DNA of 64,000 nucleotides, taken from the IMG/VR virus record IMGVR_UViG_3300006802_000078, positions 27,626-91,625 of that record. One strand, given 5' to 3'. Positions 47,654 through 59,600 of the stretch are shown piece after piece. Origin of the DNA: a virus. Made by a program: the position numbers and the translations under genes. Every line of letters starts with the position of its first letter. The first letter of the stretch is position 1. Under the pieces are notes generated by a model. It was given only the letters and a program-made list of their open reading frames with translations. It was not told the origin of the DNA and did not search any database.

Positions 47654-50600
47654 ATGCCGACCCCCACTCCCACGCCCGACAAGCTGACCGAAGAAGACCT
47701 GGCTCCGTTCGGGGATCTCTTCGGTCCACCCCCCGCTGCCCCTCCGGGCACGAAGAAGCTGCCGGCCACGAGCGCCGGCGGGCCAGTGATGGTGGACGAC
47801 GCCCACCTCAAGGACGTCAACCCGAAGGTACCGGAGCCGAAGGCGAAGGAGCCGAAGGCGAAGGCCGCGGAGCCGGCGCCGAAGGCGAAGGCCGCGGAGC
47901 CGGCGCCGAAGGCGAAGGCCGCGGAGCCGGCGCCGAAGGCCCCGGAGCCGAAGCCCGCGGAGCCCGCGCCGAAGCCCGCGGAGCCCCCGAAGGCGAAGGC
48001 CGCGGAGCAGCTGGAGTCGGCCGAGGAGACGCTGCCCCCCACCTCCCGCCCGCTGCCCCCCACCGACGAGGTGGCGGCTGCGCGCGCCGCGCTGGAGCCG
48101 CTGAAGCAGAAGGCCACCGAGGAGCGCGTCGCCGCCACTGCTGCGGACCAGCGCAGCCAGGCCGACGCGTTGGAGCTGCGCCGCTTGCTGGACGGTGCGG
48201 TCATGCTCTACGCCCCGTACAGGAGCGCGGTGGAGCGGGAGCAGGCGGCCGCCACTCCAGAGATGGGGATGCCTATGCCCTCCCTGCTGTCCGGCGGGGC
48301 GGCGCTCCGGTCGGCAATGGCGCTGGGCTTCGCCGCCGCCGCGCGCACGGGAGACCCGAAGGTCTACAAGGGCTTCGAGGCCGCCGCCGTGCTGAAGCAC
48401 ATCGGTCGGATGAAGCGCGAGGCCGAGGCGGGCGGTGGCAGCGCGCCCTACATGAGCCCGAGCGAGTACTGGGCAGCGGCCCGCGCGTCCGGTGTTCCGC
48501 TGGAGCAGATGCTCCGCGAGATCGTGATCGACAACAAGCGCGTCGACGACGTCATCGACGACGCTGTCTCTCGCAGCCAGGACCCTCGCGTCAAGGCGAT
48601 CCTGCTGCGGGCGAAGGCGCAAGGCGCCGGGCAGCAGCAGCAGCGCAGCGCGATCGACAAGGTCGTCGACGTCGCCAAGGCCCCGCTGGGCGTGCTCGCT
48701 CCAGGACCGTCTGAGGCGAGCAAGGCGGAGGCCGCAGCGAAGAGCCAGGCAGTGCGGGCCGAGGCTGCGGCGAAGGCAGGGCAGCTGGAGCGGGCCGCTG
48801 CCATCGAGGCGACGGGGAGCGTGCGCCAGCGGGCCAAGATCGCCGACGCTGGGATCCGCGAGATGTACGCCGCGATGAGCGGGGACGCCGATGAGCTCGC
48901 CGACGCCAGCCGGGAACGCGAGGAGGCGGAAGCCAAGTACCGGCGGCTCCACGGGGGCCGCATGGCGGCGTCCCTGCGCGAGACGACGCTGCGGGATTGG
49001 ACCGGCACCCAGGCCACCTCTGGCGTCATGGGCGTCTCGGAGCGGGATCCGGACGTCGACTTCGACAGCGCCCAGGCTCAGGCGACGGCCATCACGCTGC
49101 TGCGGGAGATGATGCCTCCCGAGGCGCGAGACCTGAGCGACGACGAGCTGGTGATGGCTGCGCCTCAGAAGTCCCCGCTGGTGCAGAGCTTCGTCCAGGC
49201 CACGCGCTTCGCCGGGGGTCACCGTGGGTGGATCGAGCAGCGCGCCGACGCGATCCAGCGCGCCAAGTCTCAGGCGCTGACGCGAGAGGGGAAGAACCCC
49301 GCCGAGGCATACGGGCCCGGGATGCGGGCGGATGCCGTCGCAGAGGCTGTGAGGGAGGCGACGGTCTTCCGCGTCGTGGGGCTGTGGGGGGGCCCGCTGA
49401 TCATCAACCTGGCCCAGCTCACCGGAGAGCAGGCGCAGCGTGGAGAGGAGATCTCCCTGGCTGACGCCATGAAGGCGCAGGTCGAAATCGTCGGGCTCGA
49501 CCGCAACGGCGTGGTCATCTACCGCCAGGAGTCGGTGCCGTCCTGGCTGTTCGGGCTGGCCGACATGCCGATCCAGGCGGCCATGGCCTACTACGAGGTG
49601 GCGAAGGAGAACGTCACGGGCGAGCGAGACAACGCCGACGCGGAGCGGAACTGGTACGACATCGGCCAGAAGTTCCGCAGCAACGTCGCTCGCCGGCACG
49701 GCTTGCTCGATCTCGCCATCGAGACGGGGGTGTTCACCGACGAGAACACGGCAGTGATCCCGGTCGACCAGGACAGCCCGTGGCATCCGTACGCCAAGGC
49801 CACGGAGCAGCTCGCCCTGGGCGGGGCTGCGGTCGTCGCGACGATGCTGGCTCCCGACATGTTCATGGTCGCGGGGGGCGTCGGGGGGTCTGTGCGCGGG
49901 GCGATGGCGACCCGCCGCGCGGCCAAGGTCGCGGAGGGGCTGAAGTCCGCGTCGACGCTGCTGCGCGAGGCCCACGCTCTGGGCGAGGCGGGCAAGATCG
50001 ACGAGGCGGTGGCTGCGCTGCGCAAGGCCGAGGCCATCGAAGTGGCGCTGCGGAAGTCCAACCCGGAGATCATGCGTGCGGTCGACCGCGCTGACGTGGC
50101 GGCCTACGAGAAGGCCACCGCCGACGGCGGCGCGGTGGCGGATCTCCGCACCCGGAAGGAAGCGGGCGGTGTCCTGCCTGGTGCGCTGGGCAAGGAGGCC
50201 CAGACCCTGCACCCCGGCATGCGGGTCGACGCGCTGAAGCAGGGGGAGGCGGTGGATGACGCCGCCGACTTCCCTCACCTGTTCAACTACGCCAACCCCC
50301 TGCAGGACGCGGCCAAGCTCAGCCCCGAAGACCTCGCCCAGGCAGGGCGTCGCCACGCGGCGGCGAAGGTGGTGGGCGAGGAGGGCAACAAGCTCCGAGC
50401 CAGCGCTGCCAAGATCAAGGACCCTGCGGGCCGGGAGGAAGTGCGGCTCTTCATCGAGGAGCAGCTCGCCATCATCCAGGACAAGGCGGCGCACGGGATC
50501 GACAAGACGACGATGCAGAAGGAGCTGCGTGACGCCGTCGCGGCCCGGTTCGTCGGCGACGACAACAAGCCGCTGCGGGAGGGGCTCTACAAGAAGCTCA

Positions 50601-53600
50601 CCGGCTTGGGGGGGCGCGCGGTCGAGGCGGCTGAGAAGGCCGACCCGCTGGACCCTGTGCGGGCCATCCTGGGCAACATCGCGTCGCGCGCCGAGGGGCA
50701 CGAGGTCATGGCGAACGCCTCGAAGAAGGCGCTGGGCATGACCACGAACCTGCTGAAGGAGGGCAAGTACGCGTCGGAGGCCAGCATCCTGCGTGCCATC
50801 GCCCAGGACGCCGCCGACGCAGCAGGCATCGAGGATGCCACCGCGCGTGCAGTCTTCATCGAGAAGCGGATCAAGCAGTGGCAGAAGGCGCTGTCGACGG
50901 GCAAGCCGATCGATGTTGTCGGGCGGCGGATCACCATCGACGACGTGGTGCGGGAAGACACCCTGGTGCGCCAGCGGGTGCGCGACGGGCTCACCCCACA
51001 GCAGGCCATGGACGAGTGGCGCGCGAAGGTGCCCGGCAAGGTCGAGGCCGCGGCTGCGCCGAAGGGGCCGGAAGGGTCGAAGGGGCCGGAAGGGTCGAAG
51101 GAAAGCGGAGAGGACTACGCCGAGCGCCCGACCGTGGTGGAGAAGAAGCCCGCTGCCGCTCCCGACCCCGATGTGGAACGCCCGACCGAAGTGGACCGGG
51201 ACACCGTGGTGGTGCCTGCGGCGGACTCAACCCAGGGCCGCGCCCGCGCTGCTGCCACGCCGGAGTGGACTCCGGAGCGGACCCAAGCGGTCGCTCCCGA
51301 CGACGACAGCACCGCGGCTCGCATCGCCGGGCTGAAGCCGAAGGAGCCGACGGACGCCGCCTTGCCTCGGTGGCAGCGGGTCTCGCCTGCTCGAGGGCGG
51401 GGCGAAGCTGCGATGAAGGGGGATGGCCCCCAGGCGTGGGCTCCGGGCAAGGAGCCGGCGGAGCCGGCGCCTGCTGCGCCAGCGGCTGCGGCTGCGCCAG
51501 CAGCGCCGAAGGCGGCGCCGAAGGCGGCACCCCCCGCCGAGCCCCCGCCCGCGGCAGCGGCAGCGGCGGCAGCTGCGCCTGCCTCCACTCCGGCGCCGAA
51601 GGCCGCGCCCGCGGCAGTGGCGCCCGCGCCGAAGCGCGAGCGACCCCCCACGCGGAAGGAGAAGATCCAGGCATCGGCGAAGAAGCTGATGGACGCTTCG
51701 GTGGCGTCGCCCACGAACGAGGGCATCGCGTCCGCGGACGACTTCAACGAGGCCATGGCCATGGTCCTCAAGGATCTCGGCTACGACGACGACGTCATCC
51801 AGGCGGTCGCCCACGGCAAGACCGATGTCGTCGTCTCCGGTAAGATCAAGAGCCCCCGCGCGCTGCGGAACCAGGTGCGGGACCTGCTGGATGAGGCATA
51901 CGCTGCCGCTGGCATCGAGCGGCCCCCCCGGCTGGTGCAGACCGCGCAGGGCGACTGGCTGGAGTACGCCGACGGCACCCGCCTGAACTGGCTGCCGAAG
52001 GAGGAGCGAGCTGCCGCTCTGGCGGGGCTGAGCGAGGATGCCGAGGAAGTCGCCGACGTGGCGGACGTGGCCGAGGAAGTCGCGGACGTGGCCGAGGAAG
52101 TCGCGGACGTGGCCGAGGATGCGCCCAAGGTGGCGGCCGCCCCCGAGCCCGCTGCGGCGCCGGAGCCGCTGCCGGAGCCGCTGCCGAAGGCGGAGGCGGC
52201 GCCTGCTGCGCCTGCTGCGCCTGCGCCTGCCGCGCCTGCTGCGCCTGCTCCCCCCCGGGAGAAGATGACGGTGCCGGAAGAGTGGGCCGCGGAGCAGCTG
52301 GGCTTGGAGCACATCGACGACTTCGACGCGAAGAGCGCCACTCCGGAGGACTTGTCGGGTCTGGGCGGAGCCTACAACCAAGCGAAGGAGATCGGCGACG
52401 CCGAGACCGCGCTCTACCTCGAAGGGCTGATCATCGAGGCGGTGGACAAGATCGCCGACATGGCCGACCCGGGTGACATGGGCGGTCTGCTCCTGAAGGT
52501 CGACAGCGACAAGCTCGTGCGCAGCCTGCGCTTCTACGCTGACCACAGCGTGACCGACCCCAAGAAGCTGCAGAACGTAGCCGATGCCATCGAGGGGTAT
52601 CGAGGGTTCAAGCACCAGTCCTCCCCCGAGGTCGCCGCGGCCATGGCCGACGCCCGTCGCGCGTCGAAGGCGGCTGCGGCTGCGCCCCAGCAGGTCGGCC
52701 TCCCCCTCCCTGCGCCTGCGGCTGCGCCGGCAGCGGCAGCAGCGTCGCGCCCCCACATCGCCCAGGTCGGTGCGGCCGAGGCGAAGAAGATCATCAACAG
52801 CGCCTCCCTCGACCAGCTCGATGAGCTGTTCCACGAGGAGGCGTCGCGCGGCACCAAGGCTCGCAAGGGGGTGGTGTCGGCCATCGACCAGCGCCGGGCG
52901 GCGCTGCAGGCCGAGGCCGGGCTGCCTGTGACGGAGTCCCCCGTGCTCGAAGCCCCGAAGCCGGTGAAGGAGCCGAAGCGGGCGGCGCCGCCGAAGCCGG
53001 TGTTCACCGAGCAGCAGCAGAACTTCCTCGACAAGGTGCGGCAGGGTCGGGCCACGTCGCGGGCGATGGAGGAAGAAAGACTCAAGGCGAAGAACGCGGG
53101 CGACGTCGCGTACCTCAAGGCAATGATCGAGGCGGAGGCCAACGTGCCGGGGAGGGCCTCGGTCAAGCGGAAGCTCGACAACGACCTCGACGTGGTGCAG
53201 ACCCGCAAGGCGCTGAAGTTCGACGCTGCGCTGCTCTCCGAGGCGCCGGACGCCGTGAGCCCCCGCCGGGCCCAGGCCTCGGCGGCGCGGGAGCTCGACG
53301 ACCTGCTCGACCAGGCGAGCGACGCCGCGGCCCAGGTGCTGACCCCTGAGGCCAACCGCGGGCGGACCGGCAACGTGATGCGGAGCGCGCTGGAGTCCAC
53401 GCTGGCCACCCGCGGCACGGGCGGGGTCGACGCGGTCGAGCTGGCCAGCCGGGTCGCGCCCGAGGTCCAGGCGGTGGCGACGGCAGAGGAGGAGGCCATC
53501 CGCGCCCGGCGGCTGCGCTTCGACGCGTCCGCCATGCGGGGGCGGCTGGTCCCCGGCTCGAAGAAGCGGGTGGTCGCGGCCCAGCGGGCGCTCGAGGATG

Positions 53601-56600
53601 CCGAGGCTGCGCTGCGCCAGGCCCACGCGCGGCTGGAGGTCGCGCTCGCCACGGGAGTGCGGGAGCAGCTCGGCGCCGAGTGGCGGGCGCTGCCGATCCG
53701 GCCGGAGGCGACGACCCGGGGCCTGGAGGCGCTGGCTCGGCGGATCCTGATGGCGGAGGGCGAGGGTGAGGGTGCCTTCCCCCTGCTCCACCTGGTGACC
53801 CAGCTCGCGATGGACGCGGGCCAGGGGGGCGACATCGACTTCCTCCGGCTGCGCATGGGCGGGACCGCTGATGCAGCTGCGGGCGACTACAAGCCGATCC
53901 GCAAGGTCATCGCCATCGGGGACGAGGCGATTGCCCGCCTGCGGGCAGGTGACAGCATGGGCCTGCGCGTGGCGGCGCATGAGATCGGCCACGCTGTGGC
54001 GGCGCTGCTCGACGAGGAGCAGGTGGGCAAGCTCGCGGAGCAGTACGCCCGGGACGTGCGGCGGGCCGCCCAGGGGGGAGGCGGCCGCACCGGCCGCGCC
54101 ATGGCCATGGACCTGATGGCTGGCGGGGACAAGGCGCCGCTGGCGCGGTACCGCTACCTCTCCTTCGACGAGTGGGTGGCAGAGAAGTACGCCGACTACG
54201 CCATGCGGCAGGTGAGCTTCAACCGCCTGTCCCCGTTCTGGCGGGGCATGGTGATGAGCGTCGATCGGATCACCACCCGGATCGGCCACACCCTGGGCTG
54301 GGACTCGGTCGAGATCTTCATCCAGCAGGCCCTGCGTGATCCACTCCGCACTGCGACATCGGCCACGCTCGAAGAGCGGATGCAGGCGAAGGCGGTCATC
54401 GAGGGTGGGCGGAACATCGCCAGCGAAGCCCGGCTGCAGGTGCTCTCGGAGTACGGCGCGATGGCGGAGGAGGAGGCGACGGCGTCCGCGCGCCTCGATG
54501 CGGCCGCGCGCCTGGTGGACGAAGCCGCCAGCGAAGCTGAGCCCTCGCTCAAGATGTTCCTGGGCGAGCGTGGGGCGGAGACGCTGGACGAAGCCGACGC
54601 GAGCCGCTGGGGCAGACACGCGGACGACCCGATGATGATCGAGCTGGAGCGCGCGCGGCAGATGCTGGATGACGGTACCAGCGCCGAGGAGGTGTGGAAG
54701 AACACCGGCTGGCGGCGGGGCCCCGACAACGCATGGCGCTTCGAGATCGACGATAGCGGCGCCTACCTGAAGCGCGACGCGTTCCAGCGGGCGAAGACGG
54801 AGAAGGCGAGCCCGGGGAGCAAGGCCGGGGTCAAGACGCGGCTGGGCGACCTGATACGCCACCCCCGCCTGTTCGAGGCGTACCCCGAGCTCAAGGACGT
54901 CGTCGTCGTCATGGGCGAGACCGACAACCCGGCGCTGCTGGGGCAGTTCGTCACCGACGCGTTCGGTGGCGTGGGCGCCATCCACGTCTTCAACCCGAAG
55001 CGGCAGACCCACGAGCAGATCCTGAAGACCATCCTGCACGAGGTGCAGCACAACATCCAGGAGATCGAGGGCTTCGCCGAGGGCGGCGGCTGGGAGATCA
55101 GCCCGGAGGGTGAGGCGCTGGTCCAGCGGATCTTCGACAAGGCGCAGGCGCTGCGCGACCGCCGCCAGGAGTGGCACATCACGGACGAGCTCCTGATGGC
55201 CCAGGCGAAGGACAAGGTGTACCGGCGGACCTACGGAGAGGTCGAGGCCCGCAACGTCGAGTCCCGCATGGGGCTGGATGAGCGCGGTCGCGCGGCGAAG
55301 TTCCCGACCAAGACGCAGGACGTGGCCGACAGCAACGCCATCATCGTGTGGAACGGTGAGGTGATGGGGTCGCCGAAGGCGTCGCGGGCGCCGGTGGCGG
55401 CGACTGCGGAAGCTGCGGGCGCTCAGGTGCTCAGCAACGCCGGCGCGACTCCGGAGCGCGAGGTCGCGCGCATCGCCGAGGAGCTCCGGCGGGAGCAGCC
55501 ATCGATCGCTGAGGTGGTCGACCGGGCGGCTGTTCGCGGTGCTTCGACTGACTCCGACACGCGCTACAAGGTCGGTTTGCAGCGTCCCGTCGAGGGTCTT
55601 CGCGGGTTCGAAAGCGGTGGCAAGTTCCATCGTTTTGTCGCTGAGCACGGGGAAGAAGGCGCGCTTCAACTGGTGCGCGCCAGCGCGGTGGAGGCAGTGG
55701 CTGACGGCGCCGCTCCAGAGCTGGTCGCAGCCCTGGTTGAGCTCCGCACCCGCGCGATCCGCGACCCGAGCTACGTGGAAGTCGTTCCGCCGGGGCGGAC
55801 CTACCCACGGTGGAACTCTGGCGGATCGGCGCTGCCGACGTGTGAGCACCGCCTGCGCGATCTTGAGCGAGATCTGGCGCAGCTGGCTTCGAGCCTGAAC
55901 GATGGCGTGTCTCAGTGGGGTACGCTGAACGCCGAGCAGGCGCGCGAAGCACTGGCAGCTATTGCAGGCGCCACGCTGGACGATCTGGTCGCTGGCCGTG
56001 TGTCACCGCGGTTCGCGAGTGTGTCTAGTGTGGAGTGGCGCATCGTGGCGATCGAGAGGTCAGCACAGCGTCTCCAGGAGAGCGTGCGCGAAGCATCGGA
56101 GCTTCTTGGGTTCGACGTACCGATGCCGCACCCGACGGGGCACGCGTACTTTGGCAAAGAAGCGTTCTACGGGAGGCTGGCGGATGGCGCAAGCCAGGGT
56201 AGCTACGAGGCCGCTGCGAACTGGATCAAGCGGAAGACGCCTCCGCCCAAGCAGAGAGCCGGCTTCGACACCTTCGGCACCCACGCCGACGTCGACACAT
56301 CCAGGGCCGCCGTGGTGCCTGAGAGCCTGGACCCGCAGCGGAAGATCGGGAGCGAGATTCTCGGTGACTTCGAGCGGAAGCCGGAGGCGCCAGAGGGTAC
56401 GGGCACGCCTCGCGACATCGACACCAAGCGGCTGCCCCCGGAGAAGGAGCGGCAGGCGGCTCGTGGGCGCAGCGACATGCGGCGGCGCATCTACGACGAG
56501 CAGGAGAAGCTCTGGAAGGCGTGGACCAAGGACAGCCGTGTCGCGACCATCACCGACGCGGACTACGCCACGGTGAAGGCGTTCCTGGCCATGGTCGGCA

Positions 56601-59600
56601 GCGAGCGTCTGAAGAGCGTCGGGCTACTCATCGTCCCTGAGATCCCCTCCTGGCGAGGCACCATCCTGGGGCAGTACAACTTCGCGAGTGACGTGGTCAC
56701 GATCTCGCATGCGGCGACTTCGTCGGGGCGGTTCACGGACACGACCATCCATGAGCTCTGGCATGCGCTGAGCCGCTACATCGGCAACGACCGCGTCGAT
56801 GGGCTCTACAAGGAGTTCATTCGGGAGCGTGAGGCCTACAAGGCGGCGCACCCGGCGGAGTTCGACCTGCGGGGCAACCTGAAGGAGATCCACCACACGC
56901 CGACCCACTCTGGGTACCGCTACTCGTCCATCGACGAGTGGGTCGTCGAGAAGATGAAGGACTTGAGCATCTCGGACGCGACCCGCAAGGCGCAGGCCGA
57001 TCTGGTGCGGCGTGGCATGCTCCGCACGACTGAGGGCGGGCAGCCCCCTCCGCCGGTGGTCGAGACCCTGCGCGGCCTGCGCGACCTTGTCACGAGCCAC
57101 GTCGGCCACATGGTCTCCCGCTGGTCGAACGACCAGGTGTTCAAGACCTACGACGAGTTCATGACGGGAACCATCACCGAGATGGCCCGACGGGACACGC
57201 TGGGCCACGAGGTGGAGCGTCTCGGCCTCGCCACGCAGGAGGTGCAGCAGACGCTGCGCGACCGTGCTCGTGCCTTCGTCGAGAGCCTCATGGACCGGCT
57301 GCGGGGAACGACCAAGCCGGACATGCAGCTCGATCAGGAGGCGGCAAGCTACGTTGGCGACGTCATCAAGACCTCGCCATCGCGGCAGGCGCTTGAAGAG
57401 CGCGCCGGGCTGGAGCAGCTGCGGCGGGTGCTGGAGCAGCAGGTAGCAGTCGATGAAGGCGGGAGGGCGACCGAGCAGTCGCTCCGCCTGCCCTCCGCCA
57501 CCCTCGCCGGCGTGCCCCCGACTTCGGGCGAGCCGGGGGTCACGCGCGTCCCGTACGGCCGCAGCCGGACCCTCGGAACCACGTCGACGTCCGAGCTGCT
57601 GGCCACCTCGGACGACGCCGAGTCCGGCATGCTGAGCCACGCGCTCCGGCGCGTCGTGCTCATGCTGGGGGACAACGAGCGCAGGGCCATGCAGCTCTTC
57701 CCACCCCACCTGCAGCAGGTGCTGCTGGCGGGCAACCGCAAGGTCAGCGCCGCGGTCAACGACATGCAGGTCATCCTGTCCGAGGCCGACTTCGGCAAGG
57801 TGGTCGACTACATCGACGGCAAGCAGGTGGAGCTGCGGGGCGCCGGGGTGGCGCCGTCCAGCGGCAGGCGCGCCGTCCGTGTCGGGCTTCGGCCGGGGGA
57901 GGCGGCCAGCTCCTCGCCCATCGAAGACCTGCGCTTCGCCATCAACACCTGGATTGAGACCCAGCCGCCCGCGGTCCAGGCCGGGCTGCGCGCCTTCGCC
58001 GAAGGGGAGTCCATCAACAGCCCCCAGGTGGGCAACGCGCTCGTCGACGCCCTGAGCCGCCGGTCGAACCGCGCGCCGGACGTCATCACCGCGTTGGTCT
58101 ACTCGACGCTGCCCCCCGGGGACAACGTGCCCGCGTTCGAGCGGGCCGCCGCGGGCCACCTGGTCGTGGAGGATCTCCACCGCTACCCATCGGTGTGGGC
58201 TCCGATGCGCGCCATCCTGCGCGACTCGCTGACGCCGCCGGCGGACGGATCGTCCCGCCAGCTGCTGCACGACCTCGCGAACCTGGAAGCGAAGGGCAAG
58301 CACGCTCGCCCCTCCCGTCGGAGCATCCGCGTCGGTCGCGCGGCCACGGTCATCGCCGGCTACTCCGGCGCGGCCCACGCGTTCGACCTGTGGCGGGACA
58401 TGGGCATCGGCATCGATCCTGCCCTGGCCCTGGCTGCCACCACCCTCGCTCGGGGGGGCAGCCTCAACACGCTGCCGCCGGATGTGCTGAAGCGCGTCGC
58501 CGCGCTGGCTGTGGAGGCAGGAGCTCCAGACGCGCGCGCGCTCGCCGAGCGGGTGCTGCAGCGCACCGGGACGGCCAAGGGTGCGGCTCACTGGAAGTCT
58601 CCAGTCGGCGTTGACCCGGCCTCGGTCGAGTACGCCCCCCACGTCAAGAAGGCGCGGGCCGAGGCTGAGGCTGCCGCAGAGGCGCTGACCGGCGTGGCGC
58701 GGCGGGAGGCCATCCAGGCCAGCGTGGCGGCGGCGTCTGAGGGGGAGACCTTCTTCCCCGAAGCCGCGGTCCGCATGATCGACGCTGCGCTTGACCGCGC
58801 CATCGACGAGGCCGGGATCCTGAAGGAGCACGGCAAGCTCGGGAAGGGCGAGATCGCTGCGGACATGGCTCTTGATGGCCTGCGCGCGCTGAAGGCAGCC
58901 GTGACCAAGGGCGTGTTCTTCCCCCGCAACGCCATGATCACCATGGATCAGTTCGACGCGGCGCGACAGACGGCCATCGGGTACGGCTACCGCCAGGCGG
59001 CGCGGAACGCGGTGCGGCAGTCGCTGCCCTCGCTGGTGGCGCTGGCGCCGGGCGGCGGCATCGCGCTCCGCACCAGTGCGGGGCAGCGGGTGCTGGCTGC
59101 GGCGCAGAACGTGGGCGATGCCTCCGCCAAGGGGATTGGATACCTGCTCGGCATCGACAATGGCGAGGTCGTGGTGCTGCGCGCTCCGACCAAGGAGGGG
59201 GCGACGAAGCTGCAGGTGGCGGCGTCCGCTGCGCGCGACTTCCTCGGGGTCGAAGACATCATCAACGGCACCGACGCGGTGTTCGCCATCGGCGACAGCG
59301 TGGCCCGAGGCTCGGACCTGCAGCAGATCGCGGTGGAGACCGGTGTCATCCAGAAGTTCGCTTCGATGGGAACCGAGCGGACCTTCTCTGGAGGGCGCCG
59401 GCTCAAGGGGCTGGAGCTGTCGCCGAGGGAGGCCCACCTGCTGGGTGACGACGTCGCGCGGCAGTGGGATGACTTCGTGGAGGATCTGCATGCGGTCGTC
59501 GAGCAGCCCGCAGGCTGGGCCAGCGACAAGGTCAAGGGCTGGGTGGCGGGCACCCAGGGCATCGTGGAGGACATGAGCGTCCGCAGCCGCGTCGGGCTCT

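Noticed and set aside
46961-50701. Minus-strand frame of 1246 codons
   Set aside because: It spans three plus-strand genes including the start of the giant gene, and has a repetitive Arg-Gly-Leu shadow composition.
51227-55849. Minus-strand frame of 1540 codons opposite the giant gene
   Set aside because: The long length follows from GC-rich codon positions. No start signal and shadow composition.
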